The notes beneath the pieces were generated by a model. That model saw only the letters and a program-made list of their open reading frames with translations. It was not told the DNA's origin and did no database searches. Made by a program: the position numbers and the translations under genes. From contig JAJDEL010000536.1 in assembly GCA_029259835.1 (NCBI GenBank), positions 1-8,861 on the forward strand: a DNA stretch of 8,861 nt, written 5' to 3'. This DNA is from Planctomicrobium sp. (GTDB taxonomy: Bacteria > Planctomycetota > Planctomycetia > Planctomycetales > Planctomycetaceae). Of this stretch, positions 1-6,045 are shown piece by piece. The stretch's first letter is position 1, and each line of letters opens with the position of its first letter.

Positions 1-123
1 GTAACTGGGATCCGGAGTTGCTTTGGCAGCATCGTCGTTTGATCGGGATGAGCAGCCATTAAAAAAGAGACTGGCGCCGAAAAGTGCCACGACCAAGAAA
101 GTTCGAATTCCAATAGAGCGCAC
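1..123 (-). CDS. Probable lipoprotein, N-terminal fragment (runs off left edge)
   Basis: The first 41 codons of a minus-strand gene continue past base 1. The start is GTG at 123-121, preceded by a strong AAGGAG ribosome binding site (134-129) with a 5-base spacer. An in-frame TAA at 135-133 rules out an ATG start further upstream. The peptide begins VRSIGIRTFLVVALFGASLF, followed by FNGCSS. That is a short basic N-terminus, a hydrophobic core (about residues 9-21) and a lipobox-like Cys24 followed by a polar stretch, as in lipoproteins cut by signal peptidase II. Phe at -3 and Asn at -2 are unusual for a lipobox, so a plain secreted or anchored protein is possible. The mature domain lies outside the window and its function is unknown. 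It lies downstream of parB on the same strand, 240 bases away. Confidence 0.6.
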   Translation of the reverse strand, partial: MRSIGIRTFLVVALFGASLFFNGCSSRSNDDAAKATPDPSY

Positions 124-128
124 AACTT

Positions 129-134
129 CTCCTT
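129..134 (-). promoter_or_regulatory. Ribosome binding site deciding a GTG start
   Basis: AAGGAG on the minus strand lies 5 bases before the GTG at 123-121. Together with the in-frame TAA overlapping it (135-133), it fixes the start of the partial lipoprotein gene. Confidence 0.6.
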
Positions 135-303
135 ATTTAGCAAATATTTCACGGATTGTTCGATACCCGCTTTTTGCTGGCCCGCCAAGAGATCAACTTG
201 TTTTCGACACGATGCCGATGTTGTTTCGGCAGGAATGACTGGTCCGTTTCGTAACAATCTGGCAGCAGACCGTTATTCTTGTGGCGAAGTGAGCCTGAAG
301 TTG

Positions 304-322
304 GGGACCTGGCGATGGTCCC
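304..322 (-). terminator. Small GC-rich hairpin after parB, possible terminator
   Basis: GGGACC (304-309) and GGTCCC (317-322) pair perfectly around a 7-base loop, about 41 bases past the parB stop. There is no T-run on either side, so it is not a classical intrinsic terminator. It may only protect the 3' end, or be chance. The rest of the 124-363 spacer shows no gene that I can support. Confidence 0.25.
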
Positions 323-363
323 AGAGCCTGCATCTGTCTGGACGAGCGTCCTCATGTCATGGA

Positions 364-1329
364 TTATGCAGCCGCCCGGCGCACCGTCTTCAGAATTCGC
401 TCAAACTCTTCATTCGAGGAGAACGGAATCTGAATCGTGCCAGCGTCTTTGCTGTTCAGTTTGATGCTGACTTTTACTCCGAGCAGATTGCGAAGTTGCT
501 CTTCGAGTGAGGCGATGTGGTTCGTCCGCGCCGAGTTGCCTTCGGAGATGGGAATCGTTTCTGCATTGTCTTCAGATGATTCCTCCGAAGAGACTTCACC
601 AGCTTCTTCCATTGCAGGCTTCGTAGGCTCCAGAAGCTCTTTGACCGCCGCTTCTGTTTTGCGAACGGAGAGTTTCTCGGCTTGGATCCGTCCGCAGAGG
701 GCGAGTTGATCAGCTTCTGCGAGCGGCAGCAATGCTCGGGCATGACCGGCGGAGATGCGTTCTGAATGCAGGGCGTTTTTCACCGGGTCGGGAAGATCGA
801 GCAACCGCAGCATGTTGCTGACTGACGAACGGCTCATGCTGAGTTGCTTCGACAACTCTTCAATCGAGCAGGCAAACTGGTCGAGATAGTCGCGAAACGC
901 CTGCGCCTTTTCGAGATCGTTGAGGTCTTTGCGCTTGAGGTTTTCTTCAATCGCATATTCGCAGGCCGTCTTGTCGATAACGTCAACGACACGACAAGGA
1001 ATCGTCGTTAGCCCCGCTTTTTGAGCCGCCTGCCAGCGCCGTTCTCCAGCGATGATTTGATATGCCCCTTCGTATTCACGGACCACGATCGGCTGAATGA
1101 CCCCATGCTGCTTGATGCTCGCTGCCAGTTCACCGAGCGATTCCTGCTCAAAGTGCTTACGTGGCTGAAACGGGTTGCGGAGAATTCTGTCGACAGGCAG
1201 GTAGCTAAGGTCGCCGATTTTCTTAGCGGTTCCATCCTGCTCGACCGGAGCAGGCGTGTTGCTCCCCAGCAGGGCACTCAGGCCACGACCAAGACGACGA
1301 TTTGCAGCGACCGGTTGAGCTTCTGACAT
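364..1329 (-). CDS. parB: Chromosome-partitioning protein ParB (Spo0J family)
   Basis: This 321-residue protein is a CTP-dependent DNA clamp that loads at parS sites and works with the ParA ATPase in origin segregation. The N-terminus has the chromosomal ParB signature LGRGLSALLG (residues 13-22), the usual ParA-contacting region. The ParB/Srx CTPase domain spans about 41-130, with NPFQPRKHF, the nucleotide-binding motif GERRW (95-99) and IEENLKRKDLNDLEKA (127-142). A helix-turn-helix lies at about 156-180 (LSKQLSMSRSSVSNMLRLL), and a C-terminal dimerisation domain at about 271-314. An acidic Ser/Glu-rich linker (about 239-262) separates the last two. I chose the ATG at 1329: it starts just before the conserved N-terminus and has GGAG about 11 bases upstream. 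An ATG at 1428 in frame would add 33 residues unlike ParB. No parA or parS was seen in the window. Confidence 0.95.
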   Translation of the reverse strand: MSEAQPVAANRRLGRGLSALLGSNTPAPVEQDGTAKKIGDLSYLPVDRILRNPFQPRKHFEQESLGELAASIKQHGVIQPIVVREYEGAYQIIAGERRWQAAQKAGLTTIPCRVVDVIDKTACEYAIEENLKRKDLNDLEKAQAFRDYLDQFACSIEELSKQLSMSRSSVSNMLRLLDLPDPVKNALHSERISAGHARALLPLAEADQLALCGRIQAEKLSVRKTEAAVKELLEPTKPAMEEAGEVSSEESSEDNAETIPISEGNSARTNHIASLEEQLRNLLGVKVSIKLNSKDAGTIQIPFSSNEEFERILKTVRRAAA

Positions 1330-1334
1330 TGTCA

Positions 1335-1352
1335 GTCTGTCTCCATACAGAC
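1335..1352 (-). promoter_or_regulatory. Hairpin presenting the parB ribosome binding site in its loop
   Basis: On the minus strand GTCTGT and ACAGAC (perfect 6-bp arms, 1352-1347 and 1340-1335) flank ATGGAG. The Shine-Dalgarno GGAG therefore sits in the 6-base loop, 5 bases before the parB ATG counting from the stem end. The pairing is seen in the sequence; any effect on translation is inference. Confidence 0.35.
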
Positions 1353-1386
1353 GTTTCGTAAAGTTGGCAGCCTCCGAGCCACCAGA

Positions 1387-1420
1387 GATGAACTTCTCGC
1401 ATCCAGTAGCGAAGTTCATC
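1387..1420. repeat. 10-bp perfect inverted repeat upstream of parB
   Basis: GATGAACTTC (1387-1396) and GAAGTTCATC (1411-1420) are perfect complements separated by 14 bases. The element lies 58-91 bases before the parB start, in the 240-bp spacer between the glycosyltransferase stop and parB. No T-run follows on either strand, so it fits an operator or 5'-leader hairpin better than a terminator. It does not match the parS consensus. Confidence 0.4.
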
Positions 1421-1569
1421 CTCGACACTACTCATTCGGCATCAGGGTTGGCGTCACTGAACTCTGGACTGATTTAGAATGAACACCGATCGGGAATCAC
1501 TGACAACACGGCAGTCGCGCAAAATGGCAAAGGCACGAAAGGTGTGAGGAATCGCTCTGAGTTTGTGGG

Positions 1570-3282
1570 TCAATGCTGCGTGATTTGCCACAATTGAACG
1601 ACTTCATCTCGATTTTCCTCAAGATCAGCCGGGGCATGATCATCAAGAAGTACGAAATCGCTCGGCAGATAAGGGAATTCTTGTATCAACTTTGCCTGAC
1701 CTGCCTGAGCGGCAAGCATCTCCATTTCCTGTGGAGCATGCGGACCTAAAACAAGAAACGTTGGCACCTTGGGAGCATTCGCTTTCGGTGAGAGCATCCC
1801 CAGGTTCGACGCCGGCTGAGCGATGTAATCGAAGCCAATCTCTTCACGACTGGCAAGATGATAGTACAGCCCTGGTTCTCCAACGACGTAAATGATTGCG
1901 TTGAGATCGTCCAGTTGTTTTGTCGTTCCGGTGATCCCGCGAATGTCTTTGATCACGGCTGTTGTGATTTCCTCGAATTGGTTTCGAGGGCTGTAAAGCG
2001 GTGTCTTGAGCCCTGAAGTAATCATGAAAAGCAGACAAGCGCTCAGAATTCCAACTCTTCTGATTTGGTAGGCAAGAGTTCGATATTCCTCTTCTAACTC
2101 TTTGGCACAAATAGCGAAATTCAGCCCGACTGCCGAGAAGATGGTGAGGCTAATCCACAATGGCAGCAGCAATCTAGGGTATGGGCGATAGAGTGGTGTT
2201 GCCAGAAGTAGGCCAGCAAACCACGCAACGAGAATCCAAAATCCCAAGCGAATTGGCTGCTTGAACGTTTTCTTTCTGAAGACCAACGCGAGTAGTGCGA
2301 AAAACGGAATGAAGTATCCAGAGAGACCGATTGCTGTGAAAAGGACAAAACCGAAAAGTAGCAACCAGAAAGTCTGCATGGGCCAATAGGAAAATTTCGG
2401 ATTGTTCCGAGACTGAACCGCTATCGCACCAGCCATAAAGCCATTCGGAAGGAGATGTAAATTGTAACCTTGAATTTGCCAATGCAGTACAAACGAATCC
2501 CACCAGCCATCTAATCCAACAACATACCCGGCGTGATTCTTCGCCACGGCTGCGTAGCCACCGAACTCTTGCAACCCCCAAAGACACGGCAGCCAAAAGA
2601 GAAACGCGCCGACGGCAATGACTGCGAACAAGCCAATCCGTGGCAATGCCTCGGACCGTTTTGGTCGCTCGAAAACAACCCAGCCACTGAGTCCGGCTCC
2701 AAGAATCGCCAGAGGCAGCCAGCCATTGTACTTCGTCCACCACGCTGCCGCCGTCAACAGCGCAGCACCAACTGCCGCGAGTGAATTTCGATCACGCAGC
2801 GCGATCAATCCGCAGCCAACCGCCAGTACCATGAACAAGCAGACCGGGGTGTCGGTCAAAGCGACACGGCTGTACTGAATCAAAAAGTCGCTGAACGTCG
2901 CCAACGCCGCCGCCGCCAGCGCGGCACCTCCACCAGCAATCAGTTTCGTGATCCACCAAATCGCAGCAACCAATGCCGTTCCCAAAACGACATTCACCCA
3001 CATCACCGCATGAGGTTTTCCACCTGTCAGGATGAGTGTCCATTCCAAAATCGCAGGGAACAACGGTGGCGCATAGAGGTGTCGATCAGGGTATCGATAA
3101 TCCAAGTGGGCAGAATAATAGTTCGACGCATAAACCCCTTCATCAAAATGCTCGATTGACATATGCGAAGGTTGCCACGCTCGCAGTGCAAACGCGATGA
3201 CGAGAATCGCTCCCAGTATCCAGGGCGAGTGACGGGTGGAACCTTCGTTCTCAACAGAATTGAGTGGGTCGCTATTCGTCAA
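1570..3282 (-). CDS. Membrane glycosyltransferase, ArnT/PMT-like (GT39/GT83 type)
   Basis: This 570-residue polytopic inner-membrane protein resembles GT-C glycosyltransferases, which move a sugar from a polyprenyl-phosphate carrier to a lipid or protein on the periplasmic side. After the first membrane helix (about 21-37) comes the hallmark acidic motif HFDEGVYA (Asp47-Glu48, the likely catalytic/metal site). SRVALTDTP (138-146) matches the conserved loop of the ArnT/PMT family, and KYNGW (184-188) follows. Repeated hydrophobic spans run to about residue 425; residues about 430-570 form a soluble C-terminal domain. The start is TTG at 3282-3280 with only a weak AGGA upstream. The next Met is residue 41, almost in the catalytic motif, and an in-frame stop at 3324-3322 leaves no better upstream start. 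Acceptor and sugar cannot be told from sequence. It may share direction with parB, but the 240-bp gap argues against tight coupling. Confidence 0.85.
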   Translation of the reverse strand: MTNSDPLNSVENEGSTRHSPWILGAILVIAFALRAWQPSHMSIEHFDEGVYASNYYSAHLDYRYPDRHLYAPPLFPAILEWTLILTGGKPHAVMWVNVVLGTALVAAIWWITKLIAGGGAALAAAALATFSDFLIQYSRVALTDTPVCLFMVLAVGCGLIALRDRNSLAAVGAALLTAAAWWTKYNGWLPLAILGAGLSGWVVFERPKRSEALPRIGLFAVIAVGAFLFWLPCLWGLQEFGGYAAVAKNHAGYVVGLDGWWDSFVLHWQIQGYNLHLLPNGFMAGAIAVQSRNNPKFSYWPMQTFWLLLFGFVLFTAIGLSGYFIPFFALLALVFRKKTFKQPIRLGFWILVAWFAGLLLATPLYRPYPRLLLPLWISLTIFSAVGLNFAICAKELEEEYRTLAYQIRRVGILSACLLFMITSGLKTPLYSPRNQFEEITTAVIKDIRGITGTTKQLDDLNAIIYVVGEPGLYYHLASREEIGFDYIAQPASNLGMLSPKANAPKVPTFLVLGPHAPQEMEMLAAQAGQAKLIQEFPYLPSDFVLLDDHAPADLEENRDEVVQLWQITQH

Positions 3283-3378
3283 GATCCTATAGTCGGGTTG
3301 GGAATGAGATGAGAAGACGTATCATACAGCATCGTCCGAATCGAACTCCGGTAACAACGGCTTCTGTTGCAATCTCGC

Positions 3379-3407
3379 TCTATATTCAAGGCAGCCTTGA
3401 ATATAGA
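3379..3407. repeat. 29-bp perfect palindrome (14-bp arms, 1-base centre)
   Basis: TCTATATTCAAGGC (3379-3392) and GCCTTGAATATAGA (3394-3407) are perfect reverse complements around a single A at 3393. The element lies in the divergent spacer between the glycosyltransferase (minus) and the exonuclease (plus). With a 1-base centre it suits a dimeric DNA-binding protein or a cruciform better than an RNA hairpin. No T-run follows. Confidence 0.75.
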
Positions 3408-3418
3408 TCGAACTCCAT

Positions 3419-3448
3419 TCCATATTAAAGGCTGCACGTAGTATAGAG
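3419..3448. repeat. Degenerate second copy of the palindrome
   Basis: Read on the minus strand, 3448-3419 matches 3378-3407 at 23 of 30 positions, sharing CTCTATA, GCAGCCTT and AATAT. Read on the plus strand, it aligns with 3379-3407 at 21 of 29 positions, with centres 40 bp apart. One half-site is well kept; the other has drifted. A 10-bp direct repeat, ATCGAACTCC, also occurs at 3340-3349 and 3407-3416. Confidence 0.55.
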
Positions 3449-3478
3449 TGAAACTGGACAGCAAAATCTGCGAACCAT

Positions 3479-3516
3479 CTCCTTCCTTGCCCCTCTCTCC
3501 CTTAACCCCTCATCCC
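3479..3516 (+). repeat. Polypyrimidine tract of CCCT-like units before the exonuclease gene
   Basis: Only 4 of 38 bases are purines, in a run of CCCCT/CTCCC-like units. It ends 17 bases before the exonuclease start, where no clear Shine-Dalgarno is visible. A similar tract read on the other strand (about 8771-8795) follows the last gene of the window, so it may be a dispersed low-complexity repeat. Confidence 0.4.
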
Positions 3517-3533
3517 AAAGCCGCAGGCGCCTC

Positions 3534-4085
3534 ATGGAAATTTACATCAGCACCGATGTCGAAACCGATGGACCGATTCCAGGTCCGCACTCGATGCTCA
3601 GCCTTGGCTCGGCGGCATATCTGGAGGACAAGACGTTGGTTTCCACGATTGAAATCAACTTTGAAACCCTGCCAGATGCGACTGGACATCCTGATACGAT
3701 GGAATTCTGGAGTCGTTATAAGAAGGCGTACGAATACACACGTGTGAACACAAAGTCCCCGGAAGTCGGGATGAAAGAGTACGTCGACTGGGTCAGCGGG
3801 CTGGAAGGGAAACCGGTCTTCGTTGCCTACCCGGCTGGCTTCGATTTTCTGTTCGTCTACTGGTACCTGATCAAATTCGCCGGGCGCAGCCCATTTTCGC
3901 ATTCTGCTCTCGACATGAAAACCTTCGCGATGTCGCTGCTGGGCAAAGGCTACCGAGAATCAACAAAACGCAACATGCCCCGCCACTGGTTCGACAAACA
4001 TCCGCATACGCACAGAGCACTCGACGACGCAATTGAACAAGGAGCACTCTTCTGCAACATGCTGGCTGAATGGAAAGCTGTCTAA
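3534..4085 (+). CDS. DEDDh 3'-5' exonuclease, Rv2179c-like
   Basis: This 183-residue single-domain protein has the RNase H fold exonuclease motifs in order. Exo I is STDVETDGP, with Asp8 and Glu10. Exo II is [10 protein letters not shown], with Asp104. Exo III is HRALDDA, with His160 and Asp165 (HxAxxD). These five residues make a complete DEDDh two-metal site. Length and the early Exo I motif match stand-alone 3'-5' exoribonucleases of the Rv2179c type (DUF5051, PF16473) better than the DNA polymerase III epsilon subunit, but DNA or RNA preference cannot be read from sequence. The ATG at 3534 puts Exo I at residues 6-14 and is the only reasonable start, although only a weak AGG (3525-3527) precedes it and translation may start inefficiently. 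It is divergent from the glycosyltransferase and seems to stand alone. Confidence 0.85.
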   Translation: MEIYISTDVETDGPIPGPHSMLSLGSAAYLEDKTLVSTIEINFETLPDATGHPDTMEFWSRYKKAYEYTRVNTKSPEVGMKEYVDWVSGLEGKPVFVAYPAGFDFLFVYWYLIKFAGRSPFSHSALDMKTFAMSLLGKGYRESTKRNMPRHWFDKHPHTHRALDDAIEQGALFCNMLAEWKAV

Positions 4086-4174
4086 GACGCAAGCGAAGTG
4101 TTGTATTGATGATAGGGCGAGGTTGGTTTCCGGAAAGACACTCAATTCTCACCAGTTTCAACGGGACATGCAGG

Positions 4175-4190
4175 GGAAGTGGACACTTCC
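4175..4190. repeat. Short inverted repeat in the spacer before the PEP-CTERM gene
   Basis: GGAAGTG (4175-4181) and CACTTCC (4184-4190) pair perfectly around a 2-base centre. A perfect 10-bp palindrome, TTTCCGGAAA, also lies at 4127-4136. Both are in the 4086-4357 spacer, which holds no supportable gene. Either could be a protein-binding site or chance. Confidence 0.3.
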
Positions 4191-4212
4191 TGGTGGCGTG
4201 TCATTGAACTGA

Positions 4213-4246
4213 CCGTTTTTAGGAAAAAACGGATTTTCCCGTTTTT
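4213..4246 (+). terminator. Two mutually exclusive hairpins from alternating 8-mers, terminator/attenuator-like
   Basis: CCGTTTTT (4213-4220), AAAAACGG (4225-4232) and CCGTTTTT (4239-4246) alternate. The middle copy can pair with the first (4-base loop) or with the third (6-base loop), but not both. The second hairpin ends in a T-run on the plus strand, as an intrinsic terminator does, although the stem is GC-poor. It lies about 130 bases after the exonuclease stop and 112 bases before the PEP-CTERM start. It could end exonuclease transcription, terminate in both directions, or attenuate the downstream gene. Confidence 0.5.
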
Positions 4247-4357
4247 GCGGACTTTGATAGACAATTCGGTGAGGGTGATTAGGTAATATACGGAGGACTC
4301 TTGCCGTAAATTTTTTGTGTTCACTTCATAAAACTCATTCGGGACAGGTTAAATTCA

Positions 4358-5245
4358 ATGGTTGGGAAACTGAGATCGTGTGTTGTTCTTGCCGCACTCA
4401 TGACATTCATCTTGGCCTCCATTTCTGCAGATGCTCAGGCGAGCGTGCTTGCATATTGGAGATTTGAAGAAGGAGTCGCCGATGGTACGGCATCCGGAGC
4501 TGGTTCCGTTTTAGATAGCGTTGGCACGTTTCATGGAAATCCAGAACCAACGGGCGAACCGGTTTATCGAAGTGATGTCGGTGCCAACCCGGTTCCGCTC
4601 ACTGGAGCAACCAATAACCTGAGCCTCGAATTCGATGGCGCTGGTGATTTCGTTTTAGCTCCTGATGCGGCAAACGTACTGAACCCCGCTGCGGCATTCA
4701 CTGTTGAATTTTGGATGAAAGCTGGTGCTCAGGTAAAATTTCTTGAAACGCTCGTCGATAAATCTCACGGATTCTTTGGTGATTCCACTGGCTGGGCATT
4801 TCAGACACAATCCTCGGGGGCTATGAGATTCGCTGTCGGTAATGGCAGCTCGTTTCATGAAGCCATCTCTCCAATGGGCGCCAACGTCCGCGACAATATG
4901 TGGCACCACATTGCTGGAGTATTTGATTCGACTGCCACTGGAGAAGAATTAACCCTGTACATCGATGGCGTTTTTAGCGACAGCACTGACAACGGTGGAC
5001 TCGCAGCGGTTGGCAATAATAGGGACATCGAAATCGGCAGGGCTCGGCATCCGACCGACACTCGATTTTACGATGGCTTGCTTGACGAAGTTCGGATTTC
5101 TGGTGGGGTACTCGCACCATCACAATTCTTGAACGCAGCAGTCCCTGAACCTTCCGGCTTCGTCCTTCTCGGAATGTTTGGAGCCGGACTGTTTTTCTTT
5201 GGCAGACAACGCAAGCAGGATCGAACAGCGACACACTCTGCCTGA
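4358..5245 (+). CDS. Secreted LamG-domain protein with PEP-CTERM sorting signal
   Basis: This 295-residue exported protein has a signal peptide (about 1-28, probable cut after ADAQA). One LamG/concanavalin-like jelly-roll domain (about 30-255) follows, with FTVEFWMKAG (114-123), WHHIAGVFD (182-190), LTLYIDGV (198-205) and DGLLDEVRIS (239-248), the usual order of strands in this fold. The C-terminus is a textbook PEP-CTERM signal: VPEPSG (262-267), a hydrophobic helix (about 268-281) and a basic tail RQRKQ. Such proteins are exported, cut near PEP by an exosortase and placed on the cell surface or in matrix. LamG folds usually bind glycans or proteins; no ligand can be named. The ATG at 4358 follows GGGACAGG by about 9 bases, and the frame is closed upstream by TAA at 4307. 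No exosortase gene is nearby. A stray GGAGG at 4292-4296 precedes no ORF. Confidence 0.88.
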   Translation: MVGKLRSCVVLAALMTFILASISADAQASVLAYWRFEEGVADGTASGAGSVLDSVGTFHGNPEPTGEPVYRSDVGANPVPLTGATNNLSLEFDGAGDFVLAPDAANVLNPAAAFTVEFWMKAGAQVKFLETLVDKSHGFFGDSTGWAFQTQSSGAMRFAVGNGSSFHEAISPMGANVRDNMWHHIAGVFDSTATGEELTLYIDGVFSDSTDNGGLAAVGNNRDIEIGRARHPTDTRFYDGLLDEVRISGGVLAPSQFLNAAVPEPSGFVLLGMFGAGLFFFGRQRKQDRTATHSA

Positions 5246-5325
5246 ACGGTGTTTTGCGACGGAGGTCCCGGTCCACTTGACCTGTTTGCCCTGTGAACGC
5301 CGTCGATCAAGTGCTGCCAGTTCTG

Positions 5326-5442
5326 CTAACTACCTTTTGCTTTTTTATCCATTTTTGCTTTTCGTTTTTCCTTGGGGCTGAGCTTGGCTTTTTTTTGCTG
5401 TTCCCTTTTCCCCTTGTCCTTACTTCCGCCTTTATCACCCAT
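5326..5442 (-). CDS. 38-residue lysine-rich microprotein downstream of csp
   Basis: A short ORF from ATG 5442-5440 to TAG 5328-5326 encodes a very basic peptide starting MGDKGGSKDKGKREQQKKAK and ending KMDKKAKGS. Fourteen of 38 residues are Lys, with two Arg and no aromatic residue, so it is probably disordered and could bind nucleic acid or ribosomes. An AGGAAAG ribosome binding site lies about 8 bases before the ATG. It lies 55 bases after the cold-shock gene stop on the same strand, so co-transcription is likely. Short MGDKG/KDK-type lysine-rich peptides are, as I recall, found in other bacteria, but I cannot name a characterised function. The A/T-rich composition follows from AAA/AAG codons. 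It is convergent with the PEP-CTERM gene across 80 bp, where a 9-bp imperfect inverted repeat (5274-5282 with 5305-5313) could fold. Confidence 0.7.
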   Translation of the reverse strand: MGDKGGSKDKGKREQQKKAKLSPKEKRKAKMDKKAKGS

Positions 5443-5497
5443 CTCTATCTTTCCTGATTTGAAATAAACGCAATTTGAACGAATATTTTAGCGGTTG

Positions 5498-5695
5498 CTA
5501 TGCAATCTCGACGTTTTCTGCACATGGTCCTTTATCTCCACGTGCCTCATTAAATTTGACTTGTTGACCTTCTCGAAGGTCGTCGTAACTCACGCCTACA
5601 AGACTTGAAGAGTGAAAGAACAAGTCCTTGTCGCTACCGACGTCAATAAATCCGAAACCTTTGTCAGTGAGTCGTTTAATTCTACCTTCAGCCAT
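5498..5695 (-). CDS. Cold-shock domain protein (CspA family)
   Basis: This 65-residue protein is a single OB-fold cold-shock domain that binds single-stranded RNA or DNA and melts mRNA structure. RNP1 is KGFGFI (12-17) and RNP2 is DLFFHSS (24-30), giving the aromatic binding face; the protein ends GPCAENVEIA, the last strand of the fold. The start MAEGRIKRL (ATG 5695-5693) matches the usual family N-terminus and length. An in-frame start at 5761 would add 22 residues with no family match. The ribosome binding site is a modest GGATGG. Its RNP1-proximal sequence IKRLTDKGFGFID differs from the VKWFN of Escherichia coli CspA, and Trp is absent. A lysine-rich microprotein gene follows on the same strand. 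Csp genes often have long regulated leaders, but I could not identify a cold box. Confidence 0.93.
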   Translation of the reverse strand: MAEGRIKRLTDKGFGFIDVGSDKDLFFHSSSLVGVSYDDLREGQQVKFNEARGDKGPCAENVEIA

Positions 5696-6045
5696 GATCC
5701 ATCCAATGAGTACAATTTTTAATGCGGTGTTCACATGATCGGGAACTGTCTCGATAAGCACACTGCGATGCTATGGTATCAGAAGTTGACAAAAGTTGTC
5801 TACCAAGCCAGCAATCGTCATGAATCCAAGCTGATCAGGCTCCTGCCCGGCGTCGAATGTCATTGTACAATCATCGGACAAGTTGGAAGAAGGACGATGT
5901 AAAAGGCCAAGAGTGAAGAGGTCGGCTGTGCAGAGAACGATCCTGTGTCAGACAGTAAAACAATTTTGGTAATAATTTCGGGGGAGTTCAAGTAGACACA
6001 TTGAATGAAGAGAGGGTCCGGATTTTTTATCCCCTTCCGTAAACA
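5696..6045. other. 350-bp spacer without a gene
   Basis: This stretch holds the leader and presumably the promoter of the cold-shock gene (minus strand) and the 3' flank of the membrane-protein gene. Short start-stop runs on both strands are under 20 codons and lack a ribosome binding site. Small symmetric sites are visible: GACAA-AAG-TTGTC at 5788-5800 and the 10-bp palindrome ATTGTACAAT at 5862-5871. No clear terminator or -35/-10 pair could be assigned. Confidence 0.5.

Noticed and set aside
23..238. 71-codon plus-strand ORF at the left edge
   Set aside because: It is antisense to the lipoprotein start, which has a clear ribosome binding site and signal sequence; the plus-strand peptide shows no recognisable feature.
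1223..1435. 70-codon minus-strand ORF overlapping the parB start
   Set aside because: It runs about 100 bases into parB in another frame, its second half is parB shadow, and no good ribosome binding site precedes it.
2174..2743. 189-codon minus-strand ORF inside the glycosyltransferase
   Set aside because: It is an out-of-frame shadow rich in Trp, Arg and Ser; the overlapping frame has the clear membrane-protein pattern.
3279..3464. 61-codon minus-strand ORF ending at the glycosyltransferase start
   Set aside because: It reads through the palindrome pair from a TTG with no ribosome binding site, and the peptide has no recognisable feature.
4191..4206. TGGCGTG...TTGA as a sigma-54 promoter, sometimes seen before PEP-CTERM genes
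   Set aside because: The -12 part is shifted by one base and lacks the GC pair, so it does not fit the consensus.
4254..4289. TTGATA (4254-4259) and TAATAT (4284-4289) as a promoter for the PEP-CTERM gene
   Set aside because: The 24-base spacing is too long for a standard sigma-70 promoter.
4142..4324. 60-codon minus-strand ORF in the spacer before the PEP-CTERM gene
   Set aside because: It reads through the inverted repeats, has no ribosome binding site and looks random.
5858..5917. 19-codon plus-strand ORF in the 350-bp spacer
   Set aside because: No ribosome binding site, very short, no sign of coding.
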